From Lamellibrachia columna (Eukaryota; Annelida; Polychaeta; Sabellida; Siboglinidae): a stretch of DNA of 64,000 bases. Made by a program: the position numbers and the translations under genes. Below are positions 12,286-23,399 of this stretch, one piece after another (the first letter of the stretch is position 1; each line of letters starts with the position of its first letter). The stretch covers positions 758,942 to 822,941 of the forward strand of contig OY759273.1 in NCBI GenBank assembly GCA_963662155.1. The letters run 5' to 3'. The notes beneath the pieces are model-generated. The model had not been told where the DNA came from. It worked only from the letters and a program-made list of their open reading frames with translations, and made no database searches.

Positions 12286-15200
12286 CCAGTGCTATTAGCG
12301 AGTCTGTCACACTAGAAACATCCCAGTGCCAGTAGCGTGTCTGTCACACTAGAAATACCCCAGTGCCAGTAGCGTGTCTGTCACACTAGAAACATCCCAG
12401 TTCCTGTAGCGTGTCTGTCACACAAGAAACATCCCAGTGCCAGTAGCGCGTCTGTCACACTAGAAACATCCCAGTGCCAGTAGCGTGTCTGTCACACAAG
12501 AAAAATCCCAGTGCCAGTAGCGTGTCTGCCAAACTAAAAACATCCCAGTGCTAGTAGCGTGTCTGTCACACAAGAAACATCCCAGTGCCAGTAGCGTGTC
12601 TGTCACACAAGAAACATCACAGTGCCAGTGGCGTGTCTGTCACACTAGAAACACCCCATTGCAAGTAGCGTGTCTGCCACACTAGAAACATCTCAGTGCC
12701 AGTAGCGTGTCTGTCACACAAGAAACATCCCTGTGCCAGTAGCGTGTCTGTCACGCTTGAAATATCCCAGTGCCAATAGCGTGTCTATCACAATAGAAAC
12801 ATCCCAGTGCCAGTAGCGTGTCTGTCACACAAGAAACATCCCAGTGCCAGTAGCGTCTCTGTCACACTAGAAACACCCCAGTGCCAGTAGCGTGTCTGTC
12901 ACACTAGAAACATCCCTGTGCCAGTAGCGTGTCTGTCACACAAGAAACATCCCAGTGCCAGTAGCGTGTCTGTCACACTAGAAACATCCCAGTGCCAGTA
13001 GCGTGTCTGTCACACTAGAAACATCCCAGAGCCAGTAGCGTGTCTGTCACACAAGAAACATCCCAGTGCCAGTAGCGTGTCTATCGCACAAGAAACATCC
13101 CAGTGCCAGTAGCGTGTCTGTCACACTAGAAAAATCCCAGTGCTAGTAGCGTGTCTGTCACACTAAAAAAATTCCCAGTACTATTAGCGTGTCTGCACAC
13201 TAGAAACATCCCAGTGCTAGTAGCGTGTCTGTCACACTAGAAACATCCCAGTGCTAGTAGCGTGTCTGTCACACTACAAACATCCCAGTGCTATTAGCGT
13301 GTCTGTCACACTAGAAGCATCCCAGTGCCAGTAGCGTGTCTGTCACACAAGAAACATCCCAGTGCCAGTAGCGTGTCTGTCACACTAGAAACATCCCATT
13401 GCCAGTAGCGTGTCTGTCACACAAGAAATATCCCAGTGCCAGTAGCGTGTTTGTCACACAAGAAACATCCCAGTGCTAGTAGCGATTCTGTCACACAAGA
13501 AACATCCCAGTGCCAGTAGCGTGTGTGTCACACAAGAAACATCCCAGTGCCAGTAGCGTGTCTATAACACTAGAAATATCCCAGTGCTAGTAGCGATTAT
13601 TTCGTACAACAAACATCCCTGTGCCAGAAGTGTGTCTGTCACACAAGAAACATCCCAGTGAAAGTAGCGTGTCTGTCACACAAGAAACATCCCAGTGCCA
13701 GTAGCGTGTCTGTCACACAAGAAACATCCCAGTGCCAGTAGCGTGTCTGTCAAACTATAAACATCCCAGTGCCAGTAGCCTGTCTGTCACACAAGAAACA
13801 TCCCAGTGCCAGTAGCGTGTTTGTCACACAAGAAACATCCCTGTGCCAGTAGCGTGACTGTAAAACTAGAAAAATCCCAGTGCTAGTATCGTGTCTGTCA
13901 CACTACAAACATCCCAGTGCTATTAGCGTGTCTGCACACTAGAAATATCCCAGTGCCAGTAGACTGTCTGTCACACAAGAAACATCCCAGTGCTAGTAGC
14001 GTGTCTGTCACACTTGAAACATCCCAGAGCTAGTAGCGTGTCTGTCACACTAGAAACATCCCAGTGCAAGTAGCGTGTCTGTCATACTAGAAACATCCCA
14101 GTGCCAATAGCGTGTCTGTCACACTAGAAACATCCAAGTGCCAGTAGCGTGTCTGTCACATTAGAAAAATCCCAGTGCCTGTAGCGTGTCTGTCACACAA
14201 GAAACATCCCAGTGCCAGTAGCGTGTCTGTCAAACTAGAAACATCCCCGTGCCAGTAGCGTGTCTGTCACACTAGAAACATCCCAGTGCCTGTAGCGTGT
14301 CTGTCACAATAGAAAAATCCCAGTGCTAGTAGCGTGTCTGTCACACTACAAACATCCGAGTGTTATTAGCGTGTCTGTCACACTAGAAGCATCCCAGTGC
14401 CAGTAGCGTGTCTGTCACACAAGAAACATCCCAGTGCCAGTAGCGTGTCTGTCACACTAGAAACATCCCAGTGCCAGTAGCGTGTCTTTCACACAAGAAA
14501 CATCCCAGTGCCAGTAGCGTGTCTGCCACACTAGAAACATCCCAGTGCTAGTAGCGTGTCTGTCACACTACAAACATCCCAGTGCTATTAGCGTGTCTTT
14601 CACACTAGAAACATCCCAGTGCCAGTAACGTGTCTGTCACACTAGAAACATCCAAGTGCCAGTAGCGCGTCTGTCACACTAGAAAAATCCCAGTGCTAGT
14701 AGCGTGTTTGTCACACTACAAACATCCCAGTGCTATTAGGGTGTCTGTCACACTAGAAGCATCCCAATGCCAGTAGCGTGTCTGTCACACAAGAAACATC
14801 CCAGTGCTTGTAGCGTGTCTGTCAAACTAGAAACATCCAAGTGCCAGTAGCGTGTCTGTCACACAACAAACATCCCAGTGCCAGTAGCGTGTTTGTTACA
14901 CAAGAAACATCCCAGTGCCAGTAGCGTGTCTGTAAAACTAGAAAAATCCCAGTGCTAGTATCGTGTCTGTCACACTACAAATATCCCAGTGCTATTAGCG
15001 TGTCTGCACACTAGAAACATCCCAGTGCCAGTAGCGTGTCTGTCACACTACAAATATCCGAGTGCTATTAGCGTGTCTGTCACACTAGAAGCATCCCAGT
15101 GCCAGTAGCGTGTCTGTCACACAAGAAACATCCCAGTGCCAGTAGCGTGTCTGTCGCACTAGAAACATCCCAGTGCCAGTAGCGTGTCTTTCACACAAGA

Positions 15201-17530
15201 AACATCCCAGTGCCAGTAGCGTGTCTGCCACACTAGAAACATCCCAGCGCTAGTAGCGTGTCTGTCACACTACAAACATCCCAGTGCTATTAGCGAGTCT
15301 GTCACACTAGAAACATCCCAGTGCCAGTAGCGTGTCTGTCACACTAGAAACATCCCAGTGCCAGTAGTGTGTCTGTCACACTAGAAAAATCCCAGTGCTA
15401 GTAGCGTTTCTGTCACACTATAAACATCCCAGTGCTATTAGCGTGTCTTTCAAACTAGAAGCATCCCAGTGCCAGTAACGTGTCTGTCACACAAGAAACA
15501 TCCCAGTGCCAGTAGCGTGTCTGTCACACTAGAAACATCCCAGTGCCAGTAGCGTGTCTGTCACACAAGAAACATCCCAGTGCCAGTAGCGTGTCTGTCA
15601 CACAAGAAACATCCCAGTGCCAGTAGCGTGTCTGTCACACTAGAAACACCCCAGTGCTAGTAGCGTGTCTGCCACACTAGAAACATCCCAGTGCCAGTAG
15701 CGTGTCTGTCACACAAGAAACATCCCAGTGCCAGTAGCGTGTCTGTCACACAAGAAACATCCCAGTGCCAGTAGCGTGTCTATAACACTAGAAATATTCC
15801 AGTGCTAGTAGCGATTATGTCGCACAACAAACATCCCAGTGCCAGTAGCGTGTCTGTCACACTAGAAACATCCCAGTGCCAGTAGCGTGTCTGTCACACA
15901 AGAAACATCCCAGTGCCAGTAGCGTGTCTGTAACACTAGACAAATCCCAGTGCCAGTAGCGTGTCTGTCACACTAGAAACATCCCAGTGCCAGTAGCGTG
16001 TATGTCACACAAGAAACATCCCAGTGCAAGTAGCGTGTCTGTCACACTAGAAACATGCCAGTGCCAGTAGCATGTCTATCACACTAGAAACATGCCAGTG
16101 CCAGTAGCGTGTCTGTCACACTAGAAACATCCCAGTACTAGTAGCTTGTCTGTCACACTAGAAACATGCAAGTGCCAGTAGCGTGTCTGTAACACTAGAA
16201 ACATCCCAGTGCCAGTAGCCTGTCTGTCACACTAGAAAAATCCCAGTGTTAGTAGCGTTTCTGTCACAAAAGAAACATCCCAGTGCCAGTAGCGTGTTTG
16301 TCACACTAGAAGCATCCCAGTGGCAGTAGTGTGTCTGTCACACTAGAAACATCCAAGTTCTTGTAGCGTGTCTGTCACACTAGACAAATCCCAGTGCTAT
16401 TAGAGAGTCTGCACACTAGAAACATCCCAGTGCTAGTAGCGTGTCTGTCACACAAGAAACATCCCAGTTCTTGTAGCGTGTCTGTCACACTAGAAGCATC
16501 CCAGTGACAGTAGCGTGTCTTTCACACTAGAAACATTCCAGTGCTAGCAGCGTGTCTGTCACACCAAAAACATCCCAGTGCTATTAGCGGGTCTTTCACA
16601 CTAGAAGCATCCCAGTGCTAGTAACGTGTCTGTCACTCTACAAATATCGCAGTTCCAGTAACGTGTCTGTAAAACTAGAAAAATCCCAGTGCTAGTATCG
16701 TGTCTGTCACACTACAAACATCCCAGTGCTATTAGCGTGTCTGCTCACTAGAAACATCCCAGTGCCAGTAGCCTGTCTGTCACACAAGAAACATCCCAGT
16801 GCTAGTAGCGTGTCTGTCACACTTGAAACATCCCAGAGCTAGTAGCGTGTCTGTCACACATGAAACATCCCAGTGCCAGTAGGGTGTCTGTCATACTACA
16901 AAAATCACAGTTCCAATAGCGTGTCTGTCACACTAGAAACATCACAGTGCCTGTAGCGTGTCTGTCACATTAGAAAAATCCCAGTGCCTGTAGCGTGTCT
17001 GTCACACAAGAAACATCCCAGTGCCAATAGCATGTCAGTCACATTAGAAATATACACGTGCCAGTAGCGTGTCTGTCACACTAGAAACATCCCAGTGCCT
17101 TTAGCGTGTCTGTCACACTAGAAAAATCCCAGTGCTAGTAGCGTGTCTGTCACACTACAAACATCCCAGTGCTATTAGCGTGTCTGTCACACTAGAAGCA
17201 TCCCAGTGCCAGTAGCGTGTCTGTCACAATAGAAACATCCAAGTGCCAGTAGCGTGTCTGTCACACTAGAAAAATCCCAGTGCTAGTAGCGTGTTTGTCA
17301 CACTACAAACATCCCAGTGCTATTAGCGTGTCTGTCACACTAGTAGAATCCCAATGCCAGTAGCGTGTCTGTCACACAAGAAACATCCCAGTGCTTGTAG
17401 CGTGTCTGTCAAACTAGAAACATCCAAGTGCCAGTAGCGTGTCTGTCACACAAGAAACATCCCAGTGCCAGTAGCGTGTTTGTCACACAAGAAACATCCC
17501 AGTGCCAGTAGATTTAACAAGACAAGATTT

Positions 17531-17557
17531 GCCATCCAAGCCAAAGGCCCAGATGGC
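17531..17557 (-). other. 3'-UTR hairpin of the retrotransposon
   Basis: GCCATC at 17531-17536 pairs with GATGGC at 17552-17557, and an inner GCC...GGC pair flanks AAA, giving a compact stem-loop about 20 bases from the 3' terminus. Stem-loops and short tail repeats near the 3' end are the recognition signals of the reverse transcriptase in CR1/L2-type elements. The assignment of function is by analogy. Confidence 0.6.
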
Positions 17558-17605
17558 AAGTGGACAAGGAAGCCATTGGCTTATCGAGAGTCCAACAATG
17601 TTCAT

Positions 17606-18645
17606 CTACTTATAACCCGCCCTCCTGAGATATGTGTCAACCTTGTTTTTAAACATATTCACGCTGCTAGCAGTTACACAATCTGTAGACAATTTGTTCC
17701 ATTCATTTATTGTCCTCTGTGAGAACGAGTGCTTCCTGATGTCCAATCTACATTGATCCTTTACTAATTTTACCTCATGTCCTCTAGTTCTGCTATCCTT
17801 CTTGAGTGAGAAAAACATATTTCTATCAATAATTTCATACCCATTCAATATCTTAAAAACTTCAATCTGATCTCCTCTTAACCTCCTTGTCTCTAGAGTT
17901 GTTAAACCACATTCTTTCAGGCGTTCTTCATAACTAAGGTCTCTAAGTTCTGGAATCATTTTAGTTGCTCTCCTTTGTATGCGTTCAAGCGTATCTATAT
18001 CCTTCTTACGATATGGTCTCCATGCTTGTATACAGTATTCTAAATGAGGTCTAACTATTGCTTTATAAAGAGGTATAATTAACTTTTTTCCCTTGTATGT
18101 TATGTTTCTTCTAATCAATCCAAGAATTTGATTACCCTTTGAAGCTGCAATACCACACTGCTCTGAAACTTTCATATCAGCGCTTATTGTAACTCCTAAG
18201 TCCTTTTCTTTTACAGTAGTACCCAGAACAGTATCTCCCATTTTATAGTTTACATTCAAGTTCCCATGTCCTGTATGTAGGCATTTACATTTCCCAAAAT
18301 TGAACAGCATCTGCCATTTCTCAGACCATTTCACTAATCTGTCTAGATCGTTTTGTAAATGTTGTTTATCACCATCAGTATTAACCTTTCTAAACAGTTT
18401 TTTGTCATCCGCAAATTTCAGTACGTTACTTGTTATACTGTCGTCCAAGTCATTGATATAAATTAAGAATAATATAGGTCCTAGTACTGACCCTTGAGGT
18501 ACCCCACTCAAAACCGATTTCCAATTTGAAACTTCTCCATCTACTACAACTCGTTGTCTTCTGTCAGTCAGCCATTGTTCTATCCAGTCAGTTATGCTAT
18601 CCCCGATACCATGGGCTTTTAATTTAAGTAGCAATCTTTGATGTG
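17606..18645 (-). pseudogene. Reverse transcriptase C-terminal half, frame intact but 5' truncated
   Basis: The element contributes about 345 codons without a stop. It starts at HQRLLLKLKAHGIG, the part normally preceded by AFDKVP, so fingers and early palm are missing. Visible RT motifs are SGVPQGSVLGPILFLIYINDL (about residues 63-83 of the open frame) and KFADDKKLF with the catalytic DD at about 96-97. Downstream come LEYCIQAWRPYRKKD, ERIQRRATKM, CGLTTLETRRLRGDQIEVFK, SRTRGHEV and NEWNKLS, followed by the stop at 17606-17608. The upstream open frame reaches 18694 because 16 codons of satellite, read on the minus strand, happen to be open; those residues are not part of the element. The intact frame points to a young insertion. 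With motif 1-3 sequence and the endonuclease absent it cannot act alone. Confidence 0.93.
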
Positions 18646-19555
18646 CGTGTCTGTAAAACCAGATAAATCCCAGTGCTAGTATCGTGTCTGTCACACTACA
18701 AATATCCCAGTGCTATTAGCGTGTCTGCACACTAGAAACATCCCAGTGCCAGTAGCGTGTCTGTCACACTACAAATATCCGAGTGCTATTAGCGTGTCTG
18801 TCACACTAGAAGCATCCCAGTGCCAGTAGCGTGTCTGTCACACAAGAAACATCCCAGTGCCAGTAGCGTGTCTGTCACACTAGAAACATCCCAGTGCCAG
18901 TAGCGTGTCTTTCACACAAGAGACATCCCAGTGCCAGTAGCGTGTCTGCCACACTAGAAACATCCCAGCGCTAGTAGCGTGTCTGTCACACTACAAACAT
19001 CCCAGTGCTATTAGCGAGTCTGTCACACTAGAAACATCCCAGTGCCAGTAGCGTGTCTGTCACACTAGAAACATCCCAGTGCCAGTAGTGTGTCTGTCAC
19101 ACTAGAAAAATCCCAGAGCTAGTAGCGTGTCTGTCACACTATAAACATCCTAGTGCTATTAGCGTGTCTTTCAAACTAGAAGCATCCCAGTGCCAGTAAC
19201 GTGTCTGTCACACAAGAAACATCCCAGTGCCAGTAGCGTGTCTGTCACACTAGAAACATCCCAGTGCCAGTAGCGTGTCTGTCACACAAGAAACATCCCA
19301 GTGCCAGTAGCGTGTCTGTCACACAAGAAACATCCCAGTGCCAGTAGCGTGTCTGTCACACTAGAAACACCCCAGTGCTAGTAGCGTGTCTGCCACACTA
19401 GAAACATCCCAGTGCCAGTAGCGTGTCTGTCACACAAGAAACATCCCAGTGCCAGTAGCGTGTCTGTCACACAAGAAACATCCCAGTGCCAGTAGCGTGT
19501 CTATAACACTAGAAATATTCCAGTGCTAGTAGCGATTATGTCGCACAACAAACAT

Positions 19556-22500
19556 CCCAGTGCCAGTAGCGTGTCTGTCACACTAGAAACATCCCAGTGC
19601 CAGTAGCGTGTCTGTCACACAAGAAACATCCCAGTGCCAGTAGCGTGTCTGTAACACTAGACAAATCCCAGTGCCAGTAGCGTGTCTGTCACACTAGAAA
19701 CATCCCAGTACTAGTAGCTTGTCTGTCACACTAGAAACATGCAAGTGCCAGTAGCGTGTCTGTAACACAAGAAACATCCCAGTGCCAGTAGCGTGTTTGT
19801 CACACAAGAAACATCCCAGTGCCAGTAGCGTGTCTGTAAAACCAGATAAATCCCAGTGCTAGTATCGTGTCTGTCACACTACAAATATCCCAGTGCTATT
19901 AGCGTGTCTGCACACTAGAAACATCCCAGTGCCAGTAGCGTGTCTGTCACACTACAAATATCCGAGTGCTATTAGCGTGTCTGTCACACTAGAAGCATCC
20001 CAGTGCCAGTAGCGTGTCTGTCACACAAGAAACATCCCAGTGCCAGTAGCGTGTCTGTCACACTAGAAACATCCCAGTGCCAGTAGCGTGTCTTTCACAC
20101 AAGAAACATCCCAGTGCCAGTAGCGTGTCTGCCACACTAGAAACATCCCAGCGCTAGTAGCGTGTCTGTCACACTACAAACATCCCAGTGCTATTAGCGA
20201 GTCTGTCACACTAGAAACATCCCAGTGCCAGTAGTGTGTCTGTCACACTAGAAACATCCCAGTGCCAGTAGTGTGTCTGTCACACTAGAAAAATCCCAGT
20301 GCTAGTAGCGTGTCTGTCACACTATAAACATCCTAGTGCTATTAGCGTGTCTTTCAAACTAGAAGCATCCCAGTGCCAGTAACGTGTCTGTCACACAAGA
20401 AACATCCCAGTGCCAGTAGCGTGTCTGTCACACTAGAAACATCCCAGTGCCAGTAACGTGTCTGTCACACAAGAAACATCCCAGTGCCAGTAGCGTGTCT
20501 GTCACACTAGAAACATCCCAGTGCCAGTAGCGTGTCTGTCACACAAGAAACATCCCAGTGCCAGTAGCGTGTCTGTCACACAAGAAACATCCCAGTGCCA
20601 GTAGCGTGTCTGTCACACTAGAAACACCCCAGTGCTAGTAGCGTGTCTGCCACACTAGAAAAATCCCAGTGCCAGTAGCGTGTCTGTCACACAAGAAACA
20701 TCCCAGTGCCAGTAGCGTGTCTGTCACACAAGAAACATCCCAGTGCCAGTAGCGTGTCTATAACACTAGAAATATTCCAGTGCTAGTAGCGATTATGTCG
20801 CACAACAAACATCCCAGTGCCAGTAGCGTGTCTGTCTCACTAGAAACATCCCAGTGCCAGTAGCGTGTCTGTCACACAAGAAACATCCCAGTGCCAGTAG
20901 CGTGTCTGTAACACTAGACAAATCCCAGTGCCAGTAGCGTGTCTGTCACACTAGAAACATCCCAGTACTAGTAGCTTGTCTGTCACACAAGAAACATCCC
21001 AGTGCCAGTAGCGTGTCTATAACACTAGAAATATTCCAGTGCTAGTAGCGATTATGTCGCACAACAAACATCCCAGTGCCAGTAGCGTGTCTGTCACACT
21101 AGAAACATCCCAGTGCCAGTAGCGTGTCTGTAACACAAGAAACATCCCAGTGCCAGTAGCGTGTTTGTCACACAAGAAACATCCCAGTGCCAGTAGCGTG
21201 TCTGTAAAACCAGATAAATCCCAGTGCTAGTATCGTGTCTGTCACACTACAAATATCCCAGTGCTATTAGCGTGTCTGCACACTAGAAACATCCCAGTGC
21301 CAGTAGCGTGTCTGTCACACTACAAATATCCGAGTGCTATTAGCGTGTCTGTCACACTAGAAGCATCCCAGTGCCAGTAGCGTGTCTGTCACACAAGAAA
21401 CATCCCAGTGCCAGTAGCGTGTCTGTCACACTAGAAACATCCCAGTGCCAGTAACGTGTCTTTCACACAAGAAACATCCCAGTGCCAGTAGCGTGTCTGC
21501 CACACTAGAAACATCCCAGCGCTAGTAGCGTGTCTGTCACACTACAAACATCCCAGTGCTATTAGCGAGTCTGTCACACTAGAAACATCCCAGTGCCAGT
21601 AGCGTGTCTGTCACACTAGAAACATCCCAGTGCCAGTAGTGTGTCTGTCACACTAGAAAAATCCCAGTGCTAGTAGCGTGTCTGTCACACTATAAACATC
21701 CTAGTGCTATTAGCGTGTCTTTCAAACTAGAAGCATCCCAGTGCCAGTAACGTGTCTGTCACACAAGAAACATCCCAGTGCCAGTAGCGTGTCTGTCACA
21801 CTAGAAACATCCCAGTGCCAGTAGCGTGTCTGTCACACAAGAAACATCCCAGTGCCAGTAGCGTGTCTGTCACACAAGAAACATCCCAGTGCCAGTAGCG
21901 TGTCTGTCACACTAGAAACACCCCAGTGCTAGTAGCGTGTCTGCCACACTAGAAACATCCCAGTGCCAGTAGCGTGTCTGTCACACAAGAAACATCCCAG
22001 TGCCAGTAGCGTGTCTGTCACACAAGAAACATCCCAGTGCCAGTAGCGTGTCTATAACACTAGAAATATTCCAGTGCTAGTAGCGATTATGTCGCACAAC
22101 AAACATCCCAGTGCCAGTAGCGTGTCTGTCACACTAGAAACATCCCAGTGCCAGTAGCGTGTCTGTCACACAAGAAACATCCCAGTGCCAGTAGCGTGTC
22201 TGTAACACTAGACAAATCCCAGTGCCAGTAGCGTGTCTGTCACACTAGAAACATCCCAGTACTAGTAGCTTGTCTGTCACACTAGAAACATGCAAGTGCC
22301 AGTAGCGTGTCTGTAACACTAGAAACATCCCAGTGCCAGTAGCGTGTCTGTCACACTAGAAATATCCCAGTGTTAGTAGCGTTTCTGTCACAAAAGAAAC
22401 ATCCCAGTGCCAGTAGCGTGTTTGTCACACTAGAAGCATCCCAGTGGCAGTAGCGTGTCTGTCACACTAGAAACATCCAAGTTCTTGTAGCGTGTCTGTC

Positions 22501-23399
22501 ACACTAGACAAATCCCAGTGCTATTAGAGAGTCTGCACACTAGAAACATCCCAGTGCTAGTAGCGTGTCTGTCACACAAGAAACATCCCAGTTCTTGTAG
22601 CGTGTCTGTCACACTAGAAGCATCCCAGTGACAGTAGCGTGTCTTTCACACTAGAAACATTCCAGTGCTAGCAGCGTGTCTGTCACACTACAAACATCCC
22701 AGTGCTATTAGCGGGTCTTTCACACTAGAAGCATCCCAGTGCTAGTAACGTGTCTGTCACACTACAAACATCGCAGTTCCAGTAACGTGTCTGTAAAACT
22801 AGAAAAATCCCAGTGCTAGTATCGTGTCTGTCACACTACAAACATCCCAGTGCTATTAGCGTGTCTGCTCACTAGAAACATCCCAGTGCCAGTAGCCTGT
22901 CTGTCACACAAGAAACATCCCAGTGCTAGTAGCGTGTCTGTCACACTTGAAACATCCCAGAGCTAGTAGCGTGTCTGTCACACATGAAACATCCCAGTGC
23001 CAGTAGGGTGTCTGTCATACTACAAAAATCACAGTTCCAATACCGTGTCTGTCACACTAGAAACATCACAGTGCCTGTAGCGTGTCTGTCACATTAGAAA
23101 AATCCCAGTGCCTCTAGCGTGTCTGTCACACAAGAAACATCCCAGTGCCAAAAGCATGTCAGTCACATTAGAAATATACCCGTGCCAGTAGCGTGTCTGT
23201 CACTCTAGAAACATCCCAGTGCCTTTAGCGTGTCTGTCACACTAGAAAAATCCCAGTGCTAGTAGCGTGTCTGTCACACTACAAACATCCCAGTGCTATT
23301 AGCGTGTCTGTCACACTAGAAGCATCCCAGTGCCAGTAGCTTGTCTGTCACACAAGAAACATCCCAGTGCCAGTAGCGTGTCTGTCACAATAGAAACAT
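19556..23399. repeat. 3,844-bp higher-order unit, copy 1
   Basis: The landmark AAAACCAGATAAATCC lies at 19838, 21206, 23682, 25050 and 27526. These positions are alternately 1,368 and 2,476 bases apart, which sums to 3,844. Matching continues from about 19556 to 23399 against 23400-27243. The length is 104 monomers minus four bases, and four 36-bp monomers are present (three TCTGCACAC, one TCTGCTCAC). An inner 1,368-bp partial repeat (37 monomers minus one base) lies inside each copy. Confidence 0.92.

Larger units (their letters stand above)
6211..17511. repeat. 37-bp satellite array, left block (about 305 copies)
   Basis: This is a continuous head-to-tail array of a 37-bp monomer. A typical unit has CCCAGTGCCAGTAGCG, then TGTCTGTCACAC, then TAGAAACAT. 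Common variable sites are CCAG/CTAG/CTATT after GTG, CACTAG/CACAAG/CACTAC, and AAACAT/AAAAAT/AAGCAT/AAATAT. Nearly all monomers are exactly 37 bp. Exceptions are 36-bp monomers with TCTGCACAC in place of TCTGTCACAC, and 29-bp monomers where GTGTCTAGAAG lacks the central GTCACACT. Short open frames of 60-70 codons across the array come from chance combinations of variants and are not genes. The array resumes after the retrotransposon at 18646. Confidence 0.98.
17512..18645 (-). mobile_element. 5'-truncated non-LTR retrotransposon inside the satellite
   Basis: 1,134 bases of unrelated sequence interrupt the 37-bp array between GCCAGTAG (ending 17511) and CGTGTCTGTAAAACC (from 18646). A paralogous empty site at 27516/27517 has these two flanks directly joined, which fixes both ends of the insert and shows no target-site duplication or deletion. 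On the minus strand the insert carries the second half of an RT, a C-terminal region and a 93-base 3' UTR ending CTTGTCTTGTTAAAT. It is a separate family from the element at 3238-5748. Its RT and C-terminal motifs are of the CR1/L2/Rex1-related kind; the clade is uncertain. Confidence 0.95.

Noticed and set aside
17512..18645. Target-site duplication around the second retrotransposon
   Set aside because: Left flank GCCAGTAG and the bases preceding the right flank (TTTGATGTG) do not match, and the empty site at 27516/27517 accounts for both flanks exactly once.
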